A stretch of 64,000 nt of DNA from Schizochytrium sp. CCTCC M209059 (GCA_000818945.1 KN805444.1:97117-161116), one strand, 5' to 3'. Shown: positions 27,655 to 38,040, counted from the stretch's first letter. Numbers and translations: made by a program. Notes: generated from the letters alone by a model not told the origin.

Positions 27655-27874
27655 TCGTAATTACAATATAAAAAAAAAAATGAAGCAAAACCTGAAAAAA
27701 CAAACAGAAAGACATTGATACAGAATTTCAGTAACGAATGCGCTACCTTTGCTCCCATATTTGGATGGTTCTTCTTCTTCTTCTTCTTCTTCATCTACTT
27801 CATGCTTCATGCTTCTTCCCCTGTTATTTGCGTTCATCGACGACACGCTTTCATCATTTTATATAATATCTGGA
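27655..27874. other. Convergent 3' spacer with (TTC)n
   Basis: 220 bp with an A-run at about 27669-27680 just after the mS33 stop, a (TTC)n run at about 27769-27794, and AT-rich DNA before the RME-8 stop. Confidence 0.7.
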
Positions 27875-30800
27875 TTAAACCTGCTCCTCGACTGCGTAGT
27901 GTTGCCAGATCTCATCGTGTTCTAGCATGTTCCGCACGCCCGGATGCGCCGTCTTCTGCAGCGCGTCGACTACAGCGTCAGCATGTCCCTGAAGTGCGCC
28001 ACGGTCTGGCTCGATGAGATCGAGGAGCTTGCGCACAGGCTCCTCGCGAAGTAAATGCGGTCCCATCGCGTCAAAGAGATCCAAAATACGCGACGAGCGT
28101 TCCTCCCCCCTCGCCTGCTCATTCTCTTGCCCCTCCTGCTGACCCCCGGCAGGATCAAGATGACGAGCTTCTTCAACCAACAGTTCCGCCAGCGTTACAT
28201 CAAGCATTGTGTTGGCGGCCAAATGCTCCGCCCAACCATCAAAGTCCGCGAGCGCAAGCAGAACATCAAGATAGTCATCAATGGCCGCTGCGCCTTCGCT
28301 GCCATTGCCAGCACGTTCCAGACCATCCACGAGACGTGGACCATGGCCTGCCGTCGAGAGCGCCATGGCCTCGTCGGGACACCGTTTCAGCATGACAATG
28401 AGAGCGCGTGCGAGCAAATTCCGCCGTGCAGCTTCGTCTGGCGCTCCATCTGTACTGGTAGGCGGCGAAGGCGAAGGCGTTCTTGCCGAGGACGATGGCA
28501 CTGGAGGAGGTGGACGCGCTGCCTTGAGACCCCCATCTTCAGCAGTCTGCGAAGGCTTTCTGCTGCGGGAAGGAATGGGCGGCGGCGCGCCCTTGCCTGT
28601 CAGAGCACCGCCACGGCCCGAAGGACGCCGCTGCGGTCGCGGCGGCGGCGCACCTCCCGCTTGCGAGCTGGTCGCTCGAGCTCGTGGATTGGCCAGCTGT
28701 GCAAATGCCTCGAGCAAGCTGCGCAAAAACGCCGCCTCGTCCTCCAAGCGCACTTCGCCATGCTCGTACTCCTCCAAAAAGGGGCGCACAAACACTCCTC
28801 CAACGTACAGCTCGCGCGCGACTTCGGGATACTCCACACGCACCACGGGCGCTTCGTGCGGCACATGCACCGCCTCGTAGAGGCGCTGGAGCGCGTCTGC
28901 CGACCAAATAAGCTCTGGCTCCTCGACCTTTTCCTGCTGTAGCGTTCTGCGCAAGGTACCCTTGCGTAAACTTCGAATGACGCCCACAGGAAGACAAAGC
29001 GACAGCAAGTTGTCGGGACATTTTTGCAAAACCCGCATCGCGAGCTCAGTGCGCGCCGGAGACGCTTGCGACGCTTCCTTGCCGGGATCCTCGACCACAA
29101 TGGCGAGCAAGTCTCGAACGTCCTCTGCAGTGCCTTGAAAGGGCAGCACTGCCAGCAGCCGTAGGTCAAGCTCCGTTGCGTCCACGGTACAACGAGGCAC
29201 ACGGTCTGCGTCGCGCAGTGCGCTTCCCACGGCATCGCAGAGCGAATGTTGTCGCTCGCAAAAGGCCTCCAGCACAGCGACTGCATCCGCACGTAGGTCC
29301 GAATTGTCTAGGTTGGCAATGAGACACGGGATGACTGGCGGCTGCGCGAGGATGAGCGCGTTTGCAATAGCGCCAAGCGTTGCCTGGTCCGCGGCGCGCA
29401 TCATCCCTGCAAGAGCAACAAGATTTTCCTTGTCTGGATCAGACTCGTGCACGCGCAAGAGCGCAAGCGCTGTGCCCGCCGGGCTCTCGAGCTCTCGCAG
29501 CGCCGCTTCCTTATTCTCGCACTCCGCAAAAAGTCGTACATAGAGACCTGCAACGCAGCGTTCTGCAACTTCAAGCTCCGGGAGCGACTCCGGGTCGGGC
29601 TTTGAGACAAGAAACGCTAACAACTGCTCTCGCATCGCAGCGTCCCAAACCACTGTTGGCGTCGCAACAGAGTCAGCGTTCAGTGTGGCCAAAAGCTTAC
29701 TTGGATTCGGTTCCCGCAGTAAGCGCGCTACAGGAACGGTTAGCGCAGCTTGAAGAGCATCAACGACGGCCTCGTTCCGGGGCGATGCTAACTCTCGTGA
29801 AGCGAGCATACCCCCGAGACGAGCGAGCGCGCGGGCAGCGTGTTTCGCCGAAACTGCTGCCTCTGCTGCGTCAAAGAGAAGCGGCATGATTACCCACACA
29901 AATCCACGCGAATACATGTCTTGTTGTACGCTTTCGTCATCGGCAAGTCGAGCGACAACTTGAAGCGCGCTCTGCACCGTTGCAGGCGAAGCGGCCCCGT
30001 GGGCTTCGCTAAGCACATGAAGCAGCTGCTTCAGAAGCTTGTCCAGATTTGACGCTTCGCGCACGCGGGCCTTTGACTTTGCCAACGAGGCCCACAGAAC
30101 GAGGCAACGCAGCCCCTCCGCGAGAGGTAGCTGCGTCTCCGGGTCAACCGTGTTCACCACAACCTCGACCGCCCCTCGCTCCGCAAGGTCGACAGCGTGC
30201 CGAGGCGAGGCGGCGCTCAAGGCGTGAGCGAGGCGCATCGCCGCCTGGCCCAGCTCCATTTCTTCGCTCCGCAACGTCTCCATGAGAAGGTCCAATGCTG
30301 GGTACGCGAGTCCGTGCAGCTCACTCTTGTACTGCTGGAAGAGAAGTGCTTGCGTCTGCAAGAGCAACTTGCTCGAAACACCCCCACCCGTCGAACGAGA
30401 TGCCAGTGTTCGATACGCAGCTTGCAGGCGGGACAGCGTCTTGGCATCAAGATCCTCCTTTGCGGCCTGTGTGCGAAATGCAGCGTCAAGCGTCGCGCGA
30501 TCCACCGGCTCAATCTTTGTTTCCGTGCTCGTCTCTGCAGCTTCCAGGCCAAGTGCTGCTCTTGCTTCTTGCTGTGGGACGCCGTTTACTTTGCGCCGAT
30601 CCTCGTCAGTGCGCCACAATTCCAAAATGCCCTCGAGCAGCGAGACTGGGTTGTCAATGTCAAGCTCTCCCGGTGACATGGGCGCCAAGCGGTTCAAGTA
30701 GTACCCGTTGCAAAAGTACTCGTCTTCGAGGTCGTCAAAGATGACTGGGGGTGTAGGCCCGCCACGATTCTGCGTAAGATGTGTACGCACTTGTTCACGC

Positions 30801-33800
30801 ATGGCCGAAGTCCAAATCACGTCTGCGCCGCTCACGTTGCTTCCCGTATAGACTTCGGCAAAGCGCTCCGGACCGTCGCGTTCGAGAACACATACAAGGC
30901 TTTCGGGAATAAAGTTGAGAAGTTGCGTCCGTTGGAAAGGCAGCAAAGCGTCTAAGAGACAGGCAACCTTGACAAGCGCGCTAGCGTCGTCAATGAGGAG
31001 AGCGGACTCGAGAAGCCCTGTCCTGTGCACGCGTCTGAGCACCTCACGATCAGCGCCAAAGCTAATGACCATGCACAAGAGATCAGCCACGGGGGCTGCC
31101 AGCGTTGGTGTTTCCATGGCGCGGCACAGCTCTGGCCACACGTCAGCACTACAGAGGAGTCGAATGGCACGAGGTGGAGGGCGCAAGAGCCTTCCATGAG
31201 CATCCGTGGTTGATTGCAAAGAGGCAAGCTCTTGCAAGAGGGCCAGGGCCGCCTCGGCAACCCGCATAGCGTCTTCTGCAATGGCCTCTTCTTGCTCCCC
31301 CTGGCCACTTGAAGTTGATTGGGAACCACTCGTTGCCACGACGGGAGAGATCGCGGCCACGAGCGAAGCGACTGTTGTCGGGTGGAGAATGAGACTCACA
31401 AGGTTCACCTTGGAAGAAGCGCACGCACGCACGACAGAGAGAAGTAATAGACGAATGGCGTTCGAAGTAACTCGATCGAGCCGATCCACCAGGTAAGTGA
31501 CATCTGCAAACTCACCAATCACCGGCGCATGGCACCGATACACGAGCTCCATGGCACGCAGACTGTCTTCTGGAGATTCATTCTTGAGGAATTGATTGTA
31601 AAGGGCTCCAAAGACTTCCTTGGGTTCACGAAGCTGTCGCGCAGCCTCATCAGATGCGAGAAGCAGCCGTAAATATGCGGGCCCTGCCATGACCTCGTGC
31701 CGAAGCGACGCATAGTTTACCGCAAACTCCTCATAATTCCAGCTAAAGGACGACACGGCTCCTGGCGCAGAGACGAAAGAAAGCTCCTGGCGAAGCGCGT
31801 CTTGCAGCTCTGTGCGCGTCTCCTTATTCCAAATCAAATTAGGGGTTTCGTGCGTTTGCGCTGCAACGTGGAAAACGCCATCAAGAGGGTCCGCACGACG
31901 CATATGTGCTACGCCGCTGGCCATCTCTTTGGTGAGAGGGCGCCCGGGCATATGTCCACTGCGCAGCGTGTGAATCGCAAGATCGAGGCGCTTCTCGAGA
32001 GCAGTCCGACGAATCGCGGCCGCTGGTGGTGGCGCTAGGCTCTGTGCAAGGTCCCCGTCGACATCTACCGTCCGAGCAGTGGCATCGACGTGTGACTTCC
32101 CGGCAGATATGAGCCCTGCAGGAAGGGTGCGGCGCAGAAGCGCGCCTCCCTTTTTATTGCCAACCGTGAAATTATGCACCAAGCACTGGCTCGCAAAGTT
32201 ACGCGCGTCAAGATCGCCAAAGATGGCCTCGTGGAGCTCGCGCAAGAGCGCGCCCGATCGCAGCGCCTCTTCTTGAATTGATTCAAGCAAGGAAGCCGTC
32301 CCTGGTTCTTCGAGCGCAACGCGGAGCAACAATGCAGCGCTTTCCAGCGTCTCGAGCGTCCGGAAGCGTAGACTATTGACGAGCTCGCCTCCAAGCCGCA
32401 ATAATGTCTCGCGCATACGATGATAAATGTTTTCAGGGGTCGAGTCCCGGCCGGAAACAAGCGTCTGCTCAAAGACGCACGTGAGTCGTGCTGTGAGAAG
32501 CGCACTTCCCGCATGACGGCGCCAGACTGCGGCAAGGGCGTCGACGAGCTCGGGGGTCAAAAGAGCGACCTTGTTGTCGTTCTCTGCCGCCCGATCTCGA
32601 GCTTTGTCCCGTACACCGCGTCCCAGGAGCGCACTCAGAATTTCCAGACCCTTGTGAACAACAAGGTCGCTTGAGGCCTCAAGTGCGACCGTCAAGACCG
32701 AGGCGAGCTCAAAGGTCTGCGTCACTGACACATTGAAAAGGCCACTCAGGTCACGTCGATCGACCATGCGCAGAATCACCTCGAGCGCTTGCAAGGTGGC
32801 GCGCGGGTGAACCTTTTCGGGGTCGGCACGTACCAAAACAGCTGCAAGAGAGATAAAGGCAACTGCTCCAGCACCATGCAAGTCGCCATTCGAGGAAAGC
32901 TGCGCGAGTGAAGAGGCTTGCATCGGCCATGTGCTGTTCGCCGTAAAATCTGCGCAAGCTTGCAAAACGCGTTGCAGATGCATATTGTGCATTGGAGATC
33001 CCACCTCTTTGATGGGCTGTGATGTAACGAGAGAAGTAATGCGGCGAAAGTAAAGCACTTCGATGTCGCTTGGCGGAATAACGTTGCGAGGCGTTGTACG
33101 CAAGGCTGCACGGGGCTTGGTTGGCAAAAGCGAGATGCGCGACTTGCGTCGAGCGCATGCGTCGAGCAAGTGTGCTAGCAGCGCATCTCGCACGGAGCGT
33201 CGTTGCGATGCAGCAGCGGCCTCATCCTTGGCTTCGGGCTCATTTCCGGCCAAAGTCTGTTGTTCGACTTTTCCGTCCAACGTATACTCGAGGTCCTGGT
33301 CCTCGCTGTGCAAAAGAACTTCGAAATCGCCGTCAAAGTCAAAGGGGCGCACGAGCGCAAAAACTCGCGCAAGAGAGTGCACAGCCAGGACTTGGTGCGA
33401 GCTTTGATCCAGCTCCACGAGGTGACGCGTCGTGATTCGCAACAAGAGCGGTTTGCTTGCGCTCTGTTTTCCAGGTCCAACACGCCTATTTACGGCGAAT
33501 TCGCACACTGTCTGCGCCGAAGCGGCGCTACGCTCATATGCGCGCGCCATGGCAGACCATCCCTCTTTTGTCAACGTTTGGTCGATGAAAGCGACAGAGA
33601 TGGCGCTTGCACGCACACTTGCCGAGATTGATGCAATAATAGCATGGGTGTGCTGTCCCGTGGCAAAGGTTCGCGGACGTCTGTCCATGCCCGACAAAAA
33701 TACAATGGCTTCGCCCTCGGCTCTTTGGATGCTTTCCATATCTACATAGCGGTATGCATGGAGAATTCTCGTGGCGTTCTCGTCGGCGACCTCGACCACA

Positions 33801-34366
33801 CCGCTCTCGCCCGCAACCAGTAGACAAGGTCGCGACTTACCGGGCGATCTCCGTGATAATTTCTGGACCTTGTAAACATGTTGCCTCCCTGCCAGTTTTT
33901 TGGCATGTAATGTGCTCAGCAGTTCGCTACGGCAAGGACTCCAAAAAGTCATCGTGGACTTTCCGCTTCCGAACGAAAGGGCGCCGCCCTCGCCGCTAAG
34001 TACGAGCTGGAATCTGCCTGCTGAAGAAACTGTTGCTGGATCCTCGGCAGGGCTGTCATCTCGTTCGACGCTCGTCTGCGAGTTTGTTTTTGTGAGAAGT
34101 TTTGTCCTGCTGGCGTTGTACCGCTGAGCCATGCCGTGTTGGGCAGCCTGGGCTTCAGCGGCGGCATCGCCTTGATCGGGGAGGATAATTTCCTCGAGCT
34201 GATTGAAGCGCCAGCGGTTCGTGACTTGCGCAGATCCAGGGTCTATGTTCGCGAATCCATTGAGGCCCACCTCAAAGACGCGCAGGTACTCGCCGCGGAG
34301 CTTGTGCTGCTTGACCGAGACGTATCTATGCGTCACAGGTCCCGGGACGCCATCCTTGGACGCCAT
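27875..34366 (-). CDS. DNAJC13: RME-8/DNAJC13/GRV2 homologue with degenerate J domain
   Basis: 2163 residues in one exon from ATG at 34366. The N-terminal PH-like segment (KLRGEYLRVFEVGLNGFANI, then QVTNRW) matches RME-8. Four IWN-type repeats, the family's hallmark, are present: LIWNKETRTEL (about 845), VIWTSAMREQV (about 1184), VVWDAAMREQL (about 1575) and LIWSADALQRL (about 1822), embedded in armadillo-like helices. Where the J domain should lie, between the second and third repeats (about 1260-1330), the sequence has J-like features (ALGLE, AAFRTQA, RLQAAYRTLAS), but the HPD triad that stimulates Hsp70 is replaced by KED. A Pro/Ser-rich linker near residue 1950 (PPPIPSRSRKP and similar) could bind SH3 or WW domains. 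In animals and plants RME-8 acts with Hsc70 and the WASH/SNX machinery in endosomal recycling. Confidence 0.88.
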   Translation of the reverse strand: MASKDGVPGPVTHRYVSVKQHKLRGEYLRVFEVGLNGFANIDPGSAQVTNRWRFNQLEEIILPDQGDAAAEAQAAQHGMAQRYNASRTKLLTKTNSQTSVERDDSPAEDPATVSSAGRFQLVLSGEGGALSFGSGKSTMTFWSPCRSELLSTLHAKKLAGRQHVYKVQKLSRRSPGKSRPCLLVAGESGVVEVADENATRILHAYRYVDMESIQRAEGEAIVFLSGMDRRPRTFATGQHTHAIIASISASVRASAISVAFIDQTLTKEGWSAMARAYERSAASAQTVCEFAVNRRVGPGKQSASKPLLLRITTRHLVELDQSSHQVLAVHSLARVFALVRPFDFDGDFEVLLHSEDQDLEYTLDGKVEQQTLAGNEPEAKDEAAAASQRRSVRDALLAHLLDACARRKSRISLLPTKPRAALRTTPRNVIPPSDIEVLYFRRITSLVTSQPIKEVGSPMHNMHLQRVLQACADFTANSTWPMQASSLAQLSSNGDLHGAGAVAFISLAAVLVRADPEKVHPRATLQALEVILRMVDRRDLSGLFNVSVTQTFELASVLTVALEASSDLVVHKGLEILSALLGRGVRDKARDRAAENDNKVALLTPELVDALAAVWRRHAGSALLTARLTCVFEQTLVSGRDSTPENIYHRMRETLLRLGGELVNSLRFRTLETLESAALLLRVALEEPGTASLLESIQEEALRSGALLRELHEAIFGDLDARNFASQCLVHNFTVGNKKGGALLRRTLPAGLISAGKSHVDATARTVDVDGDLAQSLAPPPAAAIRRTALEKRLDLAIHTLRSGHMPGRPLTKEMASGVAHMRRADPLDGVFHVAAQTHETPNLIWNKETRTELQDALRQELSFVSAPGAVSSFSWNYEEFAVNYASLRHEVMAGPAYLRLLLASDEAARQLREPKEVFGALYNQFLKNESPEDSLRAMELVYRCHAPVIGEFADVTYLVDRLDRVTSNAIRLLLLSVVRACASSKVNLVSLILHPTTVASLVAAISPVVATSGSQSTSSGQGEQEEAIAEDAMRVAEAALALLQELASLQSTTDAHGRLLRPPPRAIRLLCSADVWPELCRAMETPTLAAPVADLLCMVISFGADREVLRRVHRTGLLESALLIDDASALVKVACLLDALLPFQRTQLLNFIPESLVCVLERDGPERFAEVYTGSNVSGADVIWTSAMREQVRTHLTQNRGGPTPPVIFDDLEDEYFCNGYYLNRLAPMSPGELDIDNPVSLLEGILELWRTDEDRRKVNGVPQQEARAALGLEAAETSTETKIEPVDRATLDAAFRTQAAKEDLDAKTLSRLQAAYRTLASRSTGGGVSSKLLLQTQALLFQQYKSELHGLAYPALDLLMETLRSEEMELGQAAMRLAHALSAASPRHAVDLAERGAVEVVVNTVDPETQLPLAEGLRCLVLWASLAKSKARVREASNLDKLLKQLLHVLSEAHGAASPATVQSALQVVARLADDESVQQDMYSRGFVWVIMPLLFDAAEAAVSAKHAARALARLGGMLASRELASPRNEAVVDALQAALTVPVARLLREPNPSKLLATLNADSVATPTVVWDAAMREQLLAFLVSKPDPESLPELEVAERCVAGLYVRLFAECENKEAALRELESPAGTALALLRVHESDPDKENLVALAGMMRAADQATLGAIANALILAQPPVIPCLIANLDNSDLRADAVAVLEAFCERQHSLCDAVGSALRDADRVPRCTVDATELDLRLLAVLPFQGTAEDVRDLLAIVVEDPGKEASQASPARTELAMRVLQKCPDNLLSLCLPVGVIRSLRKGTLRRTLQQEKVEEPELIWSADALQRLYEAVHVPHEAPVVRVEYPEVARELYVGGVFVRPFLEEYEHGEVRLEDEAAFLRSLLEAFAQLANPRARATSSQAGGAPPPRPQRRPSGRGGALTGKGAPPPIPSRSRKPSQTAEDGGLKAARPPPPVPSSSARTPSPSPPTSTDGAPDEAARRNLLARALIVMLKRCPDEAMALSTAGHGPRLVDGLERAGNGSEGAAAIDDYLDVLLALADFDGWAEHLAANTMLDVTLAELLVEEARHLDPAGGQQEGQENEQARGEERSSRILDLFDAMGPHLLREEPVRKLLDLIEPDRGALQGHADAVVDALQKTAHPGVRNMLEHDEIWQHYAVEEQV

Positions 34367-35148
34367 TCTGCCGTTGCTACTCCCGTCGACGCAGCAGGCG
34401 TCGTGCCGCTCGGCTGCTCCAGCTACCGCTCAAAGCAGTTTCTGCGCTGGCGCGTACGTCCTCGTGCGCGCAGAGCGGAACTGGAGCAGAGTCAAGCGAC
34501 AAACTCGAGCAGAGTAGTGCAGATTGGAGTGGTGACCGACCGTCTGTCTGCTCGGCGTCGATGCCCCGAGTCGCAACAACGACTGCCCGCCGGTCCGTCG
34601 GTCGAAGAACCACACCTGGCCGGCCGCAGCTCTGCGGCTCGCAGGCTGTGCCCAGGCAAGTGGCGGGTCTCGCCGCCGTGTGGCCCCTCGAAAACGATCT
34701 GCTGCGCTAAAGAAGAAGAAGTCCCGGCCAATTTCGATCTTGCTTGCTTGCTTGCTTGCTTGCTTGGCAAGGCAAGGTAAAAAACAAGGGCCAAAAGATA
34801 AAGAAGAGAGGCAAGCATGAAACGAGAACAAGAACAGCCACCATTGCGAGACACGAGGCGAAGCAGTTCTTGACCGGCAATAATGTTACCGCAGCAGTGA
34901 GTCTCGCGCGCGTAGGGAACAACTGGCAAGGATGAAGGGAAAAGAACCGGAAAAAGCTTGGATGGAACGTGTCTCGCAAGTAGTCGGTCGAATTGTGTTT
35001 GACACAAGAACGATCTTTACTGAAAGAGAAGAAAGGTCGTAGCGAAGGAGTCAGCGTCGCGCGCGGGCAAAGAACGACGTGCAAAGAAGATCGCAATGAC
35101 GATCCACGGTGCGTGCCTGTGGGCGAGAGAAGAAAATTGACTCGTCAT
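34367..35148. promoter_or_regulatory. Upstream spacer of the RME-8 gene
   Basis: 782 bp between the RME-8 start and the stop of the next minus-strand gene. A (CTTG)n run is at 34738-34766. No gene is recognised. It presumably holds the RME-8 promoter. Confidence 0.55.
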
Positions 35149-36570
35149 TCACGAGGAGCCGACCGTGACACCCCACTTGCCGACGTTGCCAGCGCCGCGA
35201 CGACCTCCGCCTCCACGACGGTTGCCATCGTCTTTGGCAGGCTTGTCGGCGTCGAGTTCCCGCTGATGAGCACGAAGGCAGTCCATACTGCAGTAGCGAA
35301 ACTCGAGACGTGTAAATGGCTCACGTTTGGCACTATATGTCTTGCCACAAGGACCATCGCATGCCCAGCGAGGTCGCGGCTTGGGGGCTTCTGCGACAGG
35401 TGGTGCGTACCACAAGAGCGAGCGAAAAAGATTTTTACCCAGTATCCTCGTCACAGATTCCGTGGGCTGACCAGCTCGCGCGAGGACCTCGGCAAGACGT
35501 ACGAGACCCATGGCGTAGCCATCACCACCCCATTTTTGCAAGTCGGTCTTGAAGCGTACGCCGGAGCAAACGCAGAGACGATCTGCAAAACCACATTTCG
35601 AGAGATGGACGAGCGTCGATGCGACGAGATGAGTTCCCATTGCTGCATTGGCTTCAATCGAGAGTTGCGCTGTTGGTGTGGCAAAAAGAGCAGAAGATAC
35701 AGAATCGAGGACTTGAGACAACAGCTCGAGGCCAAGGTATGCGTGTGGGAGCGCGTCCAAAAGACCAGCAATAATGAGAGAGTTGGGAGCAGTCTCGCCA
35801 GAGTCGGCTTCCTGCTCAAAGAGGGCTAGCATGCGTGCACATCTCTCCAAAAGACTTGCAAACGCCGCGTGCGAGCCAACGAAGTTCTCACCATCGTTGC
35901 AAAGAGATGCAAGAGTCCGAGCAAGTCCCGAAATCCGAATCACGACAGGAGGACGGCCATTGCCATGGCGCTGCGCGATGAGCCTTTGAGCACGAGCAGC
36001 TGCGCAAACAACATCGTCGAGGTCTTGCTCATCCTCAATGTCGACTTCGCCGATGAATCCGCACCTCGGGTTTCGTGAGGGCGTTCCTTCGAGGTCTGCG
36101 ATGAAGCGATCTCGCAGGATGGAAATACGATCTTCTCGCGAAGAGTTTCCAGAGGATGCGGGACTTCTTGAAGGGCGCGCCCACCCTGAACCAAGCACTA
36201 TGAGAGCGCCACCCCGCGTCTCAAGACGCGTTGCCGCTTGCACAAGAGCTTCGCGGTCGGCATGCCTTTCTGCCGGAGAACCTTCGCAGATGAGAAGGTT
36301 TCGCCCCAGATTGCTGGATGTAAGGTCGGTAGCTGCTGCAAGCTCGTTCTCTGCCTCGTCGACCGTCTCACAGAGCGTCCAGTTCCTCGCCAAGCGCTCC
36401 GGGTCGGCACGTGCGGCGGCGAGTTCGTTGAGGCTGCCCAAGGTGCTGTCGACGTGAGCATCGTCGGGCACCACGTCCGACGCCCACCGCACGCGCTCAG
36501 GCGCCAAGACTAGGCAGCCTTCGGTCTCATCGTCGCGCACGTCGCGCGCTCCTAGTACGCTCACCAACAT
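35149..36570 (-). CDS. Phosphotriesterase-related protein lacking metal ligands, with C-terminal Cys cluster
   Basis: 473 residues from ATG at 36570. Segments align with the phosphotriesterase-related (PTER) amidohydrolase family: the opening strand VSVLGARDV...GCLVLAPERV (family ends THEHL), CGFIGEVDIEDEQDLDDVVC (family CGxIGEIG), PPVVIRISG (family PVIIHPG), and GFADRLCVCSGVRFKTDLQK followed by WGGDGY (family ILxAHDIHTKTRL...YGGHGY). At each metal-binding step the ligand is gone: HxH reads PER, the strand-5 His is Arg, and the strand-8 HD reads SG. It is therefore probably not a hydrolase. After the barrel comes CDGPCGKTYSAKREPF and CSMDC, a four-Cys cluster that could bind zinc, then a Gly/Arg-rich tail (RRGGGGRRGAG) suited to nucleic acid or protein contacts. 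Function unknown. Confidence 0.6.
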   Translation of the reverse strand: MLVSVLGARDVRDDETEGCLVLAPERVRWASDVVPDDAHVDSTLGSLNELAAARADPERLARNWTLCETVDEAENELAAATDLTSSNLGRNLLICEGSPAERHADREALVQAATRLETRGGALIVLGSGWARPSRSPASSGNSSREDRISILRDRFIADLEGTPSRNPRCGFIGEVDIEDEQDLDDVVCAAARAQRLIAQRHGNGRPPVVIRISGLARTLASLCNDGENFVGSHAAFASLLERCARMLALFEQEADSGETAPNSLIIAGLLDALPHAYLGLELLSQVLDSVSSALFATPTAQLSIEANAAMGTHLVASTLVHLSKCGFADRLCVCSGVRFKTDLQKWGGDGYAMGLVRLAEVLARAGQPTESVTRILGKNLFRSLLWYAPPVAEAPKPRPRWACDGPCGKTYSAKREPFTRLEFRYCSMDCLRAHQRELDADKPAKDDGNRRGGGGRRGAGNVGKWGVTVGSS

Positions 36571-36831
36571 GACGTGGGTTTACTTTGGGGTGCAAGAGGA
36601 GTCCGAGTCGGCGTGCCGACATTTGCCATTTTGTCTATGCTTTGCGAAGATGTTTTTCCTTGCGAGAAGAGAGGGGGCCGGCGGCCGCGACGAAGTGGAA
36701 TTGTATTGGCAGCGCGGCGCGAAGGCCAGCAGCCACGAGCAGCACGAGCATTCAGGACTGTTGAGGTAGTGAAAGTAGGCGAGATTTCGCCAATCAAGGC
36801 AATGGATGGATGAAGATGCAATATTTCGTTG

Positions 36832-38040
36832 TCAATAAAAGTAATCGTAGCCCCAACACCACCACAGGAGATTACGCATGTATGAAAAGGCCATGGAAAT
36901 CATGGAGCGCAAGGAAAACATACTCTGCATCCACCTAGCAATACCATGGGCGTCATTTCCTTTGAAAAAAAAGATTTCCAAGTTGGCCTTGGATTCTCGT
37001 GCGGCCTCGTGGCTACGGGGCCATAACGTGTATTTTTCAAAGTTTGAGATTGACTTTCCAAGATCTTCATGGCGAGAAATTGCACGTATCAAAACGCGAG
37101 AAAGGTCTGCGGCGTCGGCAAGAGCGAGATTCGCACCCTCGCCAGCAAAAGGTGTCATGAGATGAGCGGCGTCGCCAATGAGCGCCACGCGAGCCTTCCA
37201 AGGTTCATCTCGTGTCCATGTGAGGCCTGGTGGCAAGATGTCAATTGGCCGGACCGTCGCGTAAGCCGGCTCCGATAAGGCCAAGGCGCGCATCGGTAAC
37301 GCCCAGCTCGAAACAATCGTTTGCGCACTCGCGACAGTACAGCTTCCCTTGGGAACTTTTTGGGCAAAGTAGATGTGCGCGCTTTTGGCATCGATGTGGC
37401 CAAGCGCTGCATGTCCTTCAGTGTCGAGTGCAAACAGAGTTCCCTTTCGCAAAAAGGAGGTGTCTACATTCTCGCAGAGATAGACCACGTCCACGAACGA
37501 GACTCCCGTGTAATCGGGCGTGGCGTCGGTCAGCACTGCCCGAACTTTCGACCAGGCTCCATCGGCTCCGACCACAACGTCAGCTTCTTCCACGGAACCA
37601 TCTGCAAAGTGCAGCTCGATTGGGCCGTCGCTATGCGAAGGACCCGTGACGGCACGCAGCTTGCTTCCCCAGTGAATTGTGTTTGGCACCACTGCGTCGA
37701 GCAGCAGCTGACGCAGCTTGGCTCGGTCAATCTCTGGCCGAGACCCGTCTCCTTCATCCTTGTAGATCACGTCGAGATTCTGGTCCATGATGGTGAGTGC
37801 ATCCACGTTCACCTCAATCTTTTCCATGAAAACATCATACAGTCTGGCCTCGCGCAGGGCCCGCTGGCCCGTGTAGCTGTGCAGATCGAGGTACCCACCT
37901 TGGGGTCTTGCATCGGGTCCTTCTTCTGCCTCATAGACGGTTACCTCCACCTCGGCCTCTGCGAGCTGCAGGAGTCGCGCGAGACACAGGCCGCCGATGC
38001 CGCCGCCCACTACAGCTACGCGTGTCCGTTCGTGCTTCAT
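36832..38040 (-). CDS. FAD-dependent aromatic-ring monooxygenase, TetX-like
   Basis: 402 residues from ATG at 38040. Class A flavoprotein monooxygenase with all three FAD/NAD(P)H motifs: GGGIGGLCLARLLQ (GxGxxG, residues about 12-25), VVVGADGAWSKVR (DG motif, about 155) and ARVALIGDAAHLMTPFAGEG (GD motif, about 290). Details such as GGYLDLHSYTGQRALREA, PEIDRAKLRQLLL and IHWGSKL resemble bacterial Tet(X)-type enzymes more than zeaxanthin epoxidases. The usual role is hydroxylation of an aromatic or polycyclic substrate; the substrate here is unknown and drug inactivation should not be assumed. The last 25 residues are aromatic and hydrophobic (LLWWCWGYDYFY) and may contact membrane. No intron, so acquisition from bacteria is possible. 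The ATATG array lies 308 bp upstream. Confidence 0.88.
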   Translation of the reverse strand: MKHERTRVAVVGGGIGGLCLARLLQLAEAEVEVTVYEAEEGPDARPQGGYLDLHSYTGQRALREARLYDVFMEKIEVNVDALTIMDQNLDVIYKDEGDGSRPEIDRAKLRQLLLDAVVPNTIHWGSKLRAVTGPSHSDGPIELHFADGSVEEADVVVGADGAWSKVRAVLTDATPDYTGVSFVDVVYLCENVDTSFLRKGTLFALDTEGHAALGHIDAKSAHIYFAQKVPKGSCTVASAQTIVSSWALPMRALALSEPAYATVRPIDILPPGLTWTRDEPWKARVALIGDAAHLMTPFAGEGANLALADAADLSRVLIRAISRHEDLGKSISNFEKYTLWPRSHEAARESKANLEIFFFKGNDAHGIARWMQSMFSLRSMISMAFSYMRNLLWWCWGYDYFY

